39,546 bases of DNA, taken from Hyphomicrobiales bacterium. GTDB lineage: Bacteria > Pseudomonadota > Alphaproteobacteria > Rhizobiales > Rhizobiaceae. Both the position numbers and the translations under genes were made by a program. Numbering within the stretch: the stretch's first letter is position 1; each line of letters opens with the position of its first letter. Positions 16,043 through 24,552 of the stretch are shown in pieces. The DNA lies in NCBI GenBank assembly GCA_900472395.1, contig UCHV01000023.1, positions 9,253-48,798 on the forward strand. Direction: 5' to 3'. The notes beneath the pieces are model-generated. The model did no database searches, was not told the DNA's origin, and was given only the letters and a program-made list of their open reading frames with translations.

Positions 16043-16981
16043 ATGACTGAGATTACCATCGGTGCCGATATCTCGAAAGACCATATCGATCTGCATCGTC
16101 TGCCAAATGGCGACAGGCTGCGCGTCACCAACGACGCCAAGGGCTTTGCAGCCACCCTCGGATGGATCGGAGAAAGGCCGGTTGCGCGTATCGTCTATGA
16201 GCCGACCGGAGCCTATCACAAGGCTTTCGAACGCTTCATGCTCACCCGGGGGCTGCCCGTTTCCAAGGTCAATCCGCGTCAGGCGCGACGATTTGCCGAA
16301 GCGACTGGAAAGCTGGCAAAGACAGACCGCGCCGATGCCGAGATGCTGGCGCAATTCGGCATGCTGCTGAACCCGCGTCTCTTACGCCCGGACGCCGCTT
16401 CTTTCGCTGAACTCAAGGAGTTGCATGCCGCACGCCTGGCGCTGGTGAAGGACACGACGGCTGCGAAGAACCGAGGCAAGAACATCAGCCAGCCACTCCT
16501 CAAACGGCAAAACGCTGCCCGCCTGAAGCAGATCGAAACGCAGCTCGTTCAGGTCGAGCAGGCTATCGCCGACCAGATTGCGATCGACGAGAGCCTCACG
16601 ACACGCTTCGAAATCCTGGTTTCCATACCGGGCCTGTCGAAGATCACAGCCTTTACCCTTCTCATCGAGATGCCCGAGCTGGGGGAACTCGATGAGAAGG
16701 CCGCAGGCAAGCTTGCGGGCCTTGCTCCAAGTGACAGGCAATCCGGGCGATGGACCGGACGCGCCTTCATCGTTGGCGGTCGGGCCATCGTCCGGCAGGC
16801 GCTCTACATGCCGGCTCTCGTCGCCGCGCGCTTCAATCCCGACCTCAAAGACAAATACGAAACGCTCATCAAAGCAGGAAAGCCGCCAAAAGTCGCAATC
16901 ACCGCCGTCATGCGAAAGCTCGTGGTCCTCGCAAACGCACTCCTGCGTAAACAGCAAAAATGGACTCCAAAACCGGCTTGA
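16043..16981 (+). CDS. IS110-family transposase (recombinase)
   Basis: A 312-residue recombinase of the Piv/MooV type. The N-terminal RuvC-like DEDD domain shows Asp9 in GADISKDHID, Glu in VYEPTGAYHK and Asp residues in KTDRADAEML. The C-terminal Tnp_20 domain shows SIPGLSKITAFTLL and then LAPSDRQSGRWTGRAF, where the family's catalytic Ser lies. Length is usual for IS110 proteins, and the frame is intact, so it should be active. ACGGAAAAG precedes the ATG. Confidence 0.95.
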   Translation: MTEITIGADISKDHIDLHRLPNGDRLRVTNDAKGFAATLGWIGERPVARIVYEPTGAYHKAFERFMLTRGLPVSKVNPRQARRFAEATGKLAKTDRADAEMLAQFGMLLNPRLLRPDAASFAELKELHAARLALVKDTTAAKNRGKNISQPLLKRQNAARLKQIETQLVQVEQAIADQIAIDESLTTRFEILVSIPGLSKITAFTLLIEMPELGELDEKAAGKLAGLAPSDRQSGRWTGRAFIVGGRAIVRQALYMPALVAARFNPDLKDKYETLIKAGKPPKVAITAVMRKLVVLANALLRKQQKWTPKPA

Positions 16982-17105
16982 TCAAAACGGATACTCTAGT
17001 CCTTCGAAAACAGAAGCCAACTGCAAAACCCTCGTGGTATACCGATGGGACTTGGGCCAGCGGGTCGTGCTTACCCTTTCGGGTTGCTTTACGGGGATAG
17101 GGCCA

Positions 17106-17340
17106 TAAGGACCGATCAATTTCTTACCAATGTATCGGTGCGGATTCGACCGAATTTTCGATTTTCTCAGCAACGCCCTTTGCCTGCATGCTTTGGACAG
17201 CGGTCCGTTTTTCGATATCGTTAAGACGGATAAGAACGAGTATTGCATCGTTCTAGCGGTCGCTGGGTTTGGGGAAAAGATCGGGATATCGTGAAGGAGC
17301 GCAACGTCTTGGTCATATGATCGAGTAAAGCGACAAATCG
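17106..17340 (+). pseudogene. Decayed Hsp20/IbpA small heat shock protein gene
   Basis: From 17130 a 54-codon frame reads MYRCGFDRIFDFLSNA, then FFDIVKTDKNEYCIVLAVAG and FGE. This matches the start of Hsp20/IbpA proteins (YRSTVGFDR-F, then YNIEKT.-.YRI..AVAGF). The frame stops at 17292-17294. In another frame just after, KERNVLVI continues the expected ENVLTVSG strand, before further stops. The alpha-crystallin core is therefore broken by a shift and stops. It lies right after the IS110 element. No function is expected. Confidence 0.65.
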
Positions 17341-17537
17341 CCATCGCTGTTACGTAGCAGTGCGCGCCGAGTTTGGTGCCGGCGCTTCGCGGGAAGACGT
17401 GCGTTTGCTTTCATAGGGGTGCGAACCTACTTGGCGATGCTTGGCCTTCAATTTACTTGTAAACAGCATCTTGAAAGCCATAATTCTCCGATTGTTATCG
17501 GGTTCTGATTTCCTCTGACTTATTTCGTTCGGATTTG

Positions 17538-17562
17538 GGAACCATTGGGACCGCTATGCATT
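17538..17562 (+). promoter_or_regulatory. Weak EcfG-like promoter before proP
   Basis: GGAAC at 17538-17542 and CATT at 17559-17562, spacer 16. The -10 deviates from CGTT. It is well placed for proP but only suggestive. Confidence 0.3.
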
Positions 17563-17610
17563 ATTGGGCGCGCCCAAGAATTGGACCATGCGCATGTTAA
17601 GGGGCCGGGG

Positions 17611-19131
17611 TTGAATACGAATACCGAGACAAATCCGCTTACGCTCAGCGACGTAACCGTCATTGAGGATTCAAAACTGAAAAAGGCCATCACCGCCGCT
17701 GCACTCGGCAACGCGATGGAATGGTTTGATTTCGGCGTTTATGGCTTCGTTGCCGCGACCGTGGGAAAGGTGTTCTTTCCCGATGCGTCGCCGGCGGTCC
17801 AGACGATCGCGGCTTTGGCGACATTTTCTGTCCCGTTTCTCGTTCGTCCACTCGGCGGAGTGTTCTTTGGCGCGATGGGCGACAAATTCGGACGCCAGAA
17901 GGTTCTTTCGCTGACGATCATCATCATGGCCGCCAGCACTTTTTGTATCGGTCTTATCCCCGGCTACGCAACCATCGGCCTGTGGGCTCCGGTACTGCTT
18001 CTGCTGTGCAAGCTGGCCCAGGGTTTTTCAGTCGGTGGCGAATACACGGGCGCTGCGATCTTCGTCGCCGAATATTCGCCAGACCGCCGTCGCGGATTTC
18101 TAGGCAGTTGGCTCGATTTTGGCTCGATCGCCGGCTTCGTCCTCGGAGCTGGACTCGTTGTCATTCTAGGTGCAGCTATGAGTGAGGCCAGCTTCCTGTC
18201 GTGGGGTTGGCGTATTCCGTTCTTTCTGGCAGCGCCCCTTGGATTGATCGGCCTCTATCTTCGCCATGCAGCCGAGGAGACGCCGGCCTTCACCGAGCGT
18301 CTGAAGCGCACCGAGCAGGAAGACAAGGATGCACTGAAGGAGCGCCCCACTGTTCCGATCGTGGAAATTGTCCGGAAACATCCCCGTTCGCTGGCGATTT
18401 GCATTGGCATGGTTCTCGTAACCAACGTCACCTACTATATGCTGTTGACATATATGCCGACCTATCTGTCGAAGACGCTCGGTTATACCGAGGATCATGG
18501 TGCGCTGATTATCATCGCCGTGATGGTTGGCATGTTGTTCGTTCAACCCTTGGTCGGTTTCCTCAGTGACCGGGTTGGTCGACGCCCATTTCTCGCGATT
18601 GGCAGCGCGTTAGTCCTGTTCCTGTCATGGCCGGCTTTCCATCTGATCGCCGGCGGTCATACAGTCGGGATCTTTTTCGGACTTCTGATCCTCGCAATCG
18701 GTCTGAACTGCCTCGTGGGTATCATGGCTGCTACCCTGCCGGCGCTGTTTCCCACACGCATTCGCTACAGCGCCTTGGCGATCTCCTTCAATATCTCGGT
18801 GATCATTGCAGGCTTGACGCCGACGATCACTGCATGGCTGGTGGAGGCGACGGGCAACATCTATATGCCTGCCTACTATCTGATGATCGCGGCGATGGCC
18901 GGTCTTGTCACCACCGTGTTCCTCAAGGAGACCGCTAATCGCCCGCTCTACGGCGATACTCCCAATGCCTCGAACCGCAAGGAGGCAAAGGCATTGCTTG
19001 CCGAACACTACCTATACATTGAAGAAAGTGTCGAAAAAATCGACGAAGCCATGGCTGAACTGAAAGAGCAAATTGAGTTGCTTCAAGCCAAGCGGGGCAA
19101 GCTCGTAGATCAGCATCCGGAGCTCAGCTGA
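17611..19131 (+). CDS. proP: ProP-type proline/glycine betaine:H+ symporter
   Basis: A 506-residue MFS transporter of the metabolite:H+ symporter group with 12 predicted helices. It tracks E. coli ProP closely: the N terminus PLTLSDVTVIEDSKLKKAIT, ALGNAMEWFDFGVYGF, the loop 2-3 motif GDKFGRQK, and FSVGGEYTGA. It also has the C-terminal coiled coil (YIEESVEKIDEAMAELKEQI, then the QHPEL end) that tunes osmotic activation in ProP. It imports osmoprotectants during hyperosmotic stress at the inner membrane. The start is set at TTG 17611, with AAGGGG upstream, because it aligns with the ProP N terminus; a longer frame begins at TTG 17545. Confidence 0.93.
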   Translation: MNTNTETNPLTLSDVTVIEDSKLKKAITAAALGNAMEWFDFGVYGFVAATVGKVFFPDASPAVQTIAALATFSVPFLVRPLGGVFFGAMGDKFGRQKVLSLTIIIMAASTFCIGLIPGYATIGLWAPVLLLLCKLAQGFSVGGEYTGAAIFVAEYSPDRRRGFLGSWLDFGSIAGFVLGAGLVVILGAAMSEASFLSWGWRIPFFLAAPLGLIGLYLRHAAEETPAFTERLKRTEQEDKDALKERPTVPIVEIVRKHPRSLAICIGMVLVTNVTYYMLLTYMPTYLSKTLGYTEDHGALIIIAVMVGMLFVQPLVGFLSDRVGRRPFLAIGSALVLFLSWPAFHLIAGGHTVGIFFGLLILAIGLNCLVGIMAATLPALFPTRIRYSALAISFNISVIIAGLTPTITAWLVEATGNIYMPAYYLMIAAMAGLVTTVFLKETANRPLYGDTPNASNRKEAKALLAEHYLYIEESVEKIDEAMAELKEQIELLQAKRGKLVDQHPELS

Positions 19132-19692
19132 CGTTTTACGCCCGGGCAGGAAAGCCCGCCGCATGGGCGATAGATCCCCATCGCTGCAGCGGCATTTGCA
19201 GCGATGCTTATCGCGTCAATCTTTATAGCCGGGCGAAATGCGCGAGCGGGGATGTCGAAAACGGTGATGGGAAAAAGTGTGACAACACCGGCTCCGGACA
19301 ATAAACCTTGTGTAGCGTGGTATCCAGACCGGGATATCCTCACATAGAACACGTTCTGGCGAAATCCCGACAGACGTCACAAGGAATATTGTCAGGGGCG
19401 TGACGGCATGGCAACCGTAGTTGCAGAGGTGGCTGCTCACTTGAAACAGGTTGGCGATCACATTCGTTCTCTTGCATCGAAATGCCGGGTGAAGCGTTGA
19501 AATCCGTACAACAGCGATCGGCGCAGTTTGCCGAGCGCGATAAATCGGGTCTCCACGCCGCAATAGCTGCTTGACAGAAACTGTGCGGTATCAGACCGAA
19601 TTGGCTGTTATTGCATGCACTGCTCGACATTCGCCGGGGAATGTTACAACTCCACCGTCAGATCGAAATGGCTTCGCGGGCTGGTACGAGAA
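19132..19692. other. Gene-poor stretch after proP
   Basis: About 560 bases with no supported gene. CATCGCTGCA (19179-19188) and TGCAGCGATG (19197-19206) form a ten-pair hairpin 48 bases after the proP stop. It may be its transcript end, though it lacks a T-run. Confidence 0.4.
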
Positions 19693-19717
19693 GGAACCTT
19701 AGCCGCACTTTGACGTT
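19693..19717 (+). promoter_or_regulatory. EcfG-type promoter (GGAAC-N16-CGTT)
   Basis: GGAAC at 19693-19697 and CGTT at 19714-19717 with a 16-base spacer: an exact consensus match. It lies 23 bases before the ATG at 19740. Confidence 0.68.
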
Positions 19718-19739
19718 TGCAGACGGGGCGAGGGAAAGA

Positions 19740-19973
19740 ATGAACCAAAACATTCAAATCGTTGAATACCAGTCTCGGGTCGCTTTAAATGTCGAAGATG
19801 CCGTCCTCGCTTTTGAAAGCCGTGATACCGAAAATGCAATCCGCAGAGATTGCGTCGACCATGTAGGCGCCAGGACGGGCACCAAAATCGATGACGGTCG
19901 TCTGCTGGAGCGCCAGTCCGGTCCGCTCGCGCGTAAGCGATTGTTTGAAGAAGGGACCAGGTCGTCCTTATGA
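19740..19973 (+). CDS. Hypothetical protein, 77 aa, possibly truncated
   Basis: The ATG at 19740 follows GAGGGAAAG and an exact EcfG-type promoter at 19693-19717. The N-terminal half (MNQNIQIVEYQSRVALNVED, then LAFESRDTENAIRR) looks like a folded protein. The C-terminal half is basic and less convincing, so the gene may be truncated or shifted. Its stop overlaps an ATG of a 61-codon frame (19970-20155) as ATGA; that second frame is not convincing on its own. No family is recognised. Confidence 0.45.
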   Translation: MNQNIQIVEYQSRVALNVEDAVLAFESRDTENAIRRDCVDHVGARTGTKIDDGRLLERQSGPLARKRLFEEGTRSSL

Positions 19974-20218
19974 CAGCCAGTCTCGTGGACGTCGGCACAA
20001 TATCGGGTGGACCGAGTTGCAGTTCGAAGCTGGTAGGCCTTGTGGTTGAAGGCGCCGTGGCCTGTAGACCTTTTAGCGCCACACGCGTGCCAAGCACTTC
20101 CAAGGTATTTAAACCAAGTTTGATGGCGACGATCCCATCTACGGATAGAGCATGAGAAGTACGCGCATCCCACCTTGCTGGGTCAAGCTTCCTTTCGGCG
20201 TAATTTTAGAGAACATGT

Positions 20219-20233
20219 CGCCCTTTAAGGGCG
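20219..20233. promoter_or_regulatory. 15-base palindrome in the kaiC leader
   Basis: CGCCCTTTAAGGGCG is a perfect dyad around its central base, 19 bases before the kaiC ATG. It could be an operator for a dimeric regulator, or a short hairpin near the ribosome binding site. Confidence 0.4.
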
Positions 20234-20252
20234 CAGTCGGGATAGGATCGTG

Positions 20253-21947
20253 ATGGACGGATCTCAAGCTCACATTTCGGGGATCTCGAAATCCTTGACG
20301 GGTATTGCCGGATTTGATGAGTTGACGCTGGGAGGGCTGCCAACAGGCAGGCCGACACTGGTTTGTGGAACTGCTGGCTGTGGCAAGACGCTTTTTGCGT
20401 CCACCTTTCTATTCAACGGCGCACGTGAATTCGACGAGCCCGGCGTGTTTGTGACCTTTGAAGAACGTCCAGTAGACATTGTCAGCAACGTGGCCTCGCT
20501 TGGGTTCGATGTCGATGATCTGGTGAACCAGAATAAGATATACCTCGAACATATTGCCATCAATCCTTCCGAGCTGGAAGAGATAGGCGATTTCGATCTC
20601 GAAGGACTTTTCCTTCGCCTGGAGCTTGCCATTGACCAGGTCGGCGCAAAACGCATCGTTCTTGACACTATCGAGAGCCTTTTTTCTGCGTTCACCAACC
20701 CGGCCATTTTGCGTGCGGAAATCCGTCGTTTGTTCGATTGGTTGAAGGACAAGGGCATGACGACGATCATCACCGGCGAGCGCGGTGATGGGTCTCTGAC
20801 CCGACAGGGTTTGGAAGAGTACGTCTCGGATTGTGTGATCCTGCTCGATCATCGCGTCCAAAACCAGATTTCAACGCGGCGTATGCGTATCGTCAAATAT
20901 CGTGGCACCGCGCATGGCACCAACGAGGTTCCCTTCCTGATCGATCAGGATGGCTTCAGCGTCTTGCCGGTCAGCAGCCTAGGGCTTAATCACAAGGTAT
21001 CCGACGAGCGGATTTCGTCTGGAGTCGCCGATCTGGATAGCATGATATCCGGTCATGGCTTTCACCGCGGTACGAGTATTCTGCTGAGTGGGGTTGCCGG
21101 GTCGGGAAAAAGCTCGCTTGCAGCCTGCTTTGCAGCTGCCGCGTGTGTGCGGGGCGAACGAGCAGCTTATTTCTCTTTCGAAGAGTCTCGCGATCAAACG
21201 GTGCGCAATATGCTGTCGATCGGGACTGATTTGCAGCCGTACATCGACGGCGGTCGCTTGCTGCATTTCGCAGCCCGGCCAACCTTCTATAGCCTTGAAA
21301 TGCACCTTGCGGTGATGATGCGGGAGATTGGTCGGTTCGACCCGTCGGTGGTTATTCTGGACCCGATATCCGCATTCAGCGGCAATGGAGATCGGCTGGA
21401 AGTGCAGTCGATGCTGTTACGCATGGTCGACTTCCTGAAGTCGCGCGCAATTACCGGTATATTCACCCACCTCATGCATTCCCAGGTGGGAAGCGACGAA
21501 ACGGACGCTGGTCTTTCTTCGCTTATGGACGCTTGGATTTTGCTGCTAAATCGCGAAAATGGTGGAGAGTTCAATCGCGAGCTGTACCTTCTGAAAGCGC
21601 GTGGTCTGGCGCACTCCAACCAGGTCCGCGAATTTATGATGTCGCGCGATGGTATAAGGCTGATCGAACCTTATATCGGTGACGGTCGGGCGATGACTGG
21701 CTCCATGCGCCGTTCGGAGGAAGCCAGGAACCGTCGGCGCGAAGTGGAGCGGAAGGCGGATCTGACGCGCCGGACCAGAGAAATAGAGCAGCGCAAGCGG
21801 CAAGCGCTAGCGCAGATCGCGGCTCTCCGTGCTGAAATCGAAGCCGACGAAAGAGAAATCGAGACCGTACAGTCCGCTGAGGATGTCTATCTCGATCAGG
21901 CTGCATCCGATAAGCGTGAAATGGTACAAAGTCGTCGAGCAGATTGA
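20253..21947 (+). CDS. kaiC: KaiC-type double ATPase / autokinase
   Basis: A 564-residue KaiC with two RecA-like domains. CI (~10-245) has Walker A GTAGCGKT (Lys45) and the catalytic pair Glu70-Glu71 in TFEERP. CII (~250-480) has GVAGSGKS (Lys286) and Glu310-Glu311 in SFEESRD. The cyanobacterial phosphosites Ser431/Thr432 correspond here to Ser422/Ser423 in GLSSLMD. A long charged helix follows (~490-564), probably a coiled coil, longer than the cyanobacterial tail. KaiC hexamers hydrolyse ATP slowly and bind KaiB; outside cyanobacteria they are linked to timing or stress adaptation. No KaiA is present. A GTG directly precedes the chosen ATG. It leads an operon with kaiB, a kinase and a receiver. 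Confidence 0.95.
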   Translation: MDGSQAHISGISKSLTGIAGFDELTLGGLPTGRPTLVCGTAGCGKTLFASTFLFNGAREFDEPGVFVTFEERPVDIVSNVASLGFDVDDLVNQNKIYLEHIAINPSELEEIGDFDLEGLFLRLELAIDQVGAKRIVLDTIESLFSAFTNPAILRAEIRRLFDWLKDKGMTTIITGERGDGSLTRQGLEEYVSDCVILLDHRVQNQISTRRMRIVKYRGTAHGTNEVPFLIDQDGFSVLPVSSLGLNHKVSDERISSGVADLDSMISGHGFHRGTSILLSGVAGSGKSSLAACFAAAACVRGERAAYFSFEESRDQTVRNMLSIGTDLQPYIDGGRLLHFAARPTFYSLEMHLAVMMREIGRFDPSVVILDPISAFSGNGDRLEVQSMLLRMVDFLKSRAITGIFTHLMHSQVGSDETDAGLSSLMDAWILLLNRENGGEFNRELYLLKARGLAHSNQVREFMMSRDGIRLIEPYIGDGRAMTGSMRRSEEARNRRREVERKADLTRRTREIEQRKRQALAQIAALRAEIEADEREIETVQSAEDVYLDQAASDKREMVQSRRAD

Positions 21948-21966
21948 GCTGTAGGAAGAATAGTAG

Positions 21967-22257
21967 ATGGCTGATGCTTCGGGCCCGAAGAAATTGGTTC
22001 TGTACATTGCGGGAGAGACACCGAAGTCTCTTGCCGCAATTCGGAACCTCGAAAAAATCTGCGAGGTCAGCCTCCCGGGCAGATATACGGTCGAGGTTGT
22101 GGATTTAAAGAATAATCCACAACTGGCGCGCGAGCACAACATCGTCGCTATTCCCACGCTGGTTCGTGAGTTGCCGACGCCGATCCGCAAAATCATCGGT
22201 GATCTGTCTGACGCCGAAAAAGTGCTGGTTCACCTCAAGGTTGGCGACGATCAATGA
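21967..22257 (+). CDS. kaiB: KaiB, KaiC-binding protein
   Basis: A 96-residue thioredoxin-like KaiB. It shows the strand LVLYIAGETPKSLAAIRNLE, the VEVVDLKNNPQLAREHNI segment and VAIPTLVRELPTPIRKIIGD, which are the family's diagnostic parts. KaiB switches fold and binds the KaiC CI ring. AGGAAG precedes the ATG. The gene begins 19 bases after kaiC and its stop overlaps the start of the histidine kinase (ATGA), indicating coupled translation. Confidence 0.96.
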   Translation: MADASGPKKLVLYIAGETPKSLAAIRNLEKICEVSLPGRYTVEVVDLKNNPQLAREHNIVAIPTLVRELPTPIRKIIGDLSDAEKVLVHLKVGDDQ

Positions 22258-23738
22258 GTACACGGCAGGAACTGTCGAGCGAAGAATTGCATCGCCGGCT
22301 TGAGGAGGCCGAAGACATCATTCGCGCGATCCGACAGGGCGAAATAGACGCTCTTGTCATCAAGAGCGGGGCCATCAGCGGTGAAGAGGTTTTTACCCTA
22401 GACGGCGATACTGAATCCTATCGGTCCTTCATGGAAGCAATGGATATAGGTGCAGCTGCATTCGACGATGATGGCAGTCTTTTGTATTGCAACGCTGCTC
22501 TATGCGATCTTGTGTCCGTCCAGCCGACACAACTTTCGACAAATGGTTTTCTAGCTATTTTTGATGAGACCAACCGCACTGTCCTGCGCGACGCCCTCAG
22601 ACATGCAAAGGCTGACAAAGTCAGTGGCGAACTGCAATTCATCTGCAATGGTAAGATTAGGCGTCTACTCTTCAAGGCGAGCGCCTTGAAATTGGGCGTG
22701 AATTCCGCGGTTGCCGTGACGTTTACCGATATCACCGAGCGGATCCTTGCTGAGCAGGATCAGGAAGCGGAACGAACTGCGTTGTCGATCCTGGCATCTG
22801 CCGCGGAAGCGGTTGTAGTGACCGATGAAGTTGGCATCGTTTCACATGCGAATGCCGCGGCGGTTGCGCTCACTGCAAGTGATCCTGTCGGTATGCGATT
22901 TGGAGAGGCTTTCGCTCTCGATTTTAAAGCTGCTACGGGCCTCATGCAAGGCGATGATTTTCTCGCACTGGCTCTCGCGGGTCAGTCGATACAGGGAGTT
23001 GAGGCCGAAGCACCTAAAGGGCGTACGACCCAGAACGTTCTGGTGTCGGCGGCACCATTAAGGGTCGCCGAAAACCAGATGAAGGGCGCGGTTGTGACCC
23101 TCGTTGATCTCTCAGCGCGAAAACTTGCGGAAAAGCAGCAGAACCTTTTGATGCGCGAACTGGATCACCGCGTCAAAAATACGCTCGCACTCGTCGTTTC
23201 TATCTCCAATCGCACTGGAGCCAGTGAAGATTCCATCGATGGCTTTCGAAAAGCCTTTACCGGTCGTATTCATGCGCTCGCTGCAACCCATAACGTTCTT
23301 GCGGATCGGTCCTGGTCCTCGATCAGACTTCGTGAATTGATTACGACTGAACTGTCCCCGTTCGTTCAAAAGTATCGCAAGCGATTTCACATCGACGGTG
23401 ACGATCTAGAAATATTGCCGCGTGCGGCCGTACCGCTGGGCCTCATCATTCACGAGCTGGCGACAAACGCGGCAAAATACGGGGCTCTTTCCGTAGAGGA
23501 AGGGAGCGTTACCGTCACAGTTGATGCGGAACCTGAAGCTGGCAGTCGGCGCATTACCTGGCGCGAAAATGGCGGTCCCGCAGTGGAAGAGCCGTCCAGA
23601 CGCGGTTTTGGCCGAACGGTGATTGAAAGAAGCCTGAGTTATACTGCTCAAGGTGGAGCTCACCTCACCTTCGATCGCGCTGGCATCCAGTGCGAGATCC
23701 GCCTGCCGACCGAAGACATCAGCTCGACTGTCGGATGA
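22254..23738 (+). CDS. PAS-containing HWE-family histidine kinase
   Basis: A 494-residue kinase without transmembrane segments, so cytosolic. The N-terminal helix (ELHRRLEEAEDIIRAIRQGE, then IDALVI) is a module typical of kinases linked to Kai-type operons. Two PAS-like domains follow (~55-165 and ~175-290). The dimerisation/phosphotransfer segment has His305 in ELDHRVKN. The catalytic domain has IIHELATNAAKYGAL, the HWE mark WRENGGP and RRGFGRTVIERSL. HWE and related kinases feed the PhyR/EcfG general stress pathway in alphaproteobacteria. Start overlaps the kaiB stop. A signal from KaiBC to this kinase is inferred from operon structure. Confidence 0.93.
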   Translation: MSTRQELSSEELHRRLEEAEDIIRAIRQGEIDALVIKSGAISGEEVFTLDGDTESYRSFMEAMDIGAAAFDDDGSLLYCNAALCDLVSVQPTQLSTNGFLAIFDETNRTVLRDALRHAKADKVSGELQFICNGKIRRLLFKASALKLGVNSAVAVTFTDITERILAEQDQEAERTALSILASAAEAVVVTDEVGIVSHANAAAVALTASDPVGMRFGEAFALDFKAATGLMQGDDFLALALAGQSIQGVEAEAPKGRTTQNVLVSAAPLRVAENQMKGAVVTLVDLSARKLAEKQQNLLMRELDHRVKNTLALVVSISNRTGASEDSIDGFRKAFTGRIHALAATHNVLADRSWSSIRLRELITTELSPFVQKYRKRFHIDGDDLEILPRAAVPLGLIIHELATNAAKYGALSVEEGSVTVTVDAEPEAGSRRITWRENGGPAVEEPSRRGFGRTVIERSLSYTAQGGAHLTFDRAGIQCEIRLPTEDISSTVG

Positions 23739-23831
23739 GCGATCATAATTCGATGAGACAATCGTGTACGGTATCGGACATTTAACATTTGACGTTGCTG
23801 CTTTCGGCGATCTCGTCGTAGTGGTGCCTGC

Positions 23832-24224
23832 ATGTTGCAAGGTAAAACTACGACGGCTTTGGTGCTGGAAGACGAGATGTTCATCGCCATGGACATCGAG
23901 GAAGTGCTGGCAGGAGCCGGGGTGACTAAAATCCTGTCGTTTCCGGCGTGCGGTCAAGCGATTGACTATTTACGGACAAATACGCCCGATGTGGCCGTCA
24001 TTGATTTTCACCTCCATGGTGTAACTTGCTTGCCCGTGGCGGAGATACTGGCGGAACGTAAGGTTCCGACAGTCATACATTCGGGCAATCACTATGAAGA
24101 GGGATATCACGGCATCTTCTTCAAACGGTTCCCATGGGTGATGAAGCCTAGCAGCGCCACCGAACTGGCCGATGCTCTGGAACTCGCCCGTCTCGGAGTC
24201 GGTGAAACGAAGCTCGAAAATTAA
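23832..24224 (+). CDS. Single-domain response regulator (receiver only)
   Basis: A 130-residue receiver domain: acidic residues in LVLEDEMF, phosphoacceptor Asp58 in VIDFHLHG, and Lys in WVMKPSS. No output domain, so it acts by contact or as a phosphorelay intermediate. It lies 93 bases after the HWE kinase on the same strand and is its probable partner. The ribosome binding site is weak. In phylogenetically related operons a receiver often follows the kinase. Confidence 0.88.
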   Translation: MLQGKTTTALVLEDEMFIAMDIEEVLAGAGVTKILSFPACGQAIDYLRTNTPDVAVIDFHLHGVTCLPVAEILAERKVPTVIHSGNHYEEGYHGIFFKRFPWVMKPSSATELADALELARLGVGETKLEN

Positions 24225-24552
24225 TGGGCCTCCTTGCCACGCTCCTTGCAGTCCGGCCTGGAAAATAATATCCATGGCCAGACACACGATAACAACTAGC
24301 TCAATCGTCCTAGAGCAGTCGTGCCTGTGAGGGGCAAATGCGACACAGGGGCCCGGTGCCGCTCCGAGACATAGGCAGTTCTGAAAAACGGCCTGACAGT
24401 GCGCCAGGGCGTCTCGGTATTCAACGCTACTACGCCGGTCCTGAGCGTCGGCAAGCGTGAGAGTCACTATGATGGTATAGGTATTGCGCCTCCTTCTTGG
24501 GGATCTACGGGACGCGGAGTGGACGCCGTCGCCCACTCCATCGGATCTTCGA
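24225..24552. other. Gap between convergent genes
   Basis: About 330 bases between the receiver gene and the convergent oxidoreductase gene. No clear terminator hairpin or gene is seen. Confidence 0.4.

Larger units (their letters stand above)
15860..17000 (+). mobile_element. IS110-family insertion sequence (approximate ends)
   Basis: One transposase gene (16043-16981) with a ~170-base structured leader and a short trailer. IS110 elements usually carry no terminal inverted repeats and make no long target duplication, so both ends are estimates. The downstream side abuts the decayed hsp20 gene at 17106-17340. Confidence 0.6.

Noticed and set aside
15674..16354. Minus-strand frame of 226 codons opposite the IS110 leader and gene
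   Set aside because: It is the antisense shadow of the transposase and its leader; no binding site or recognisable family.
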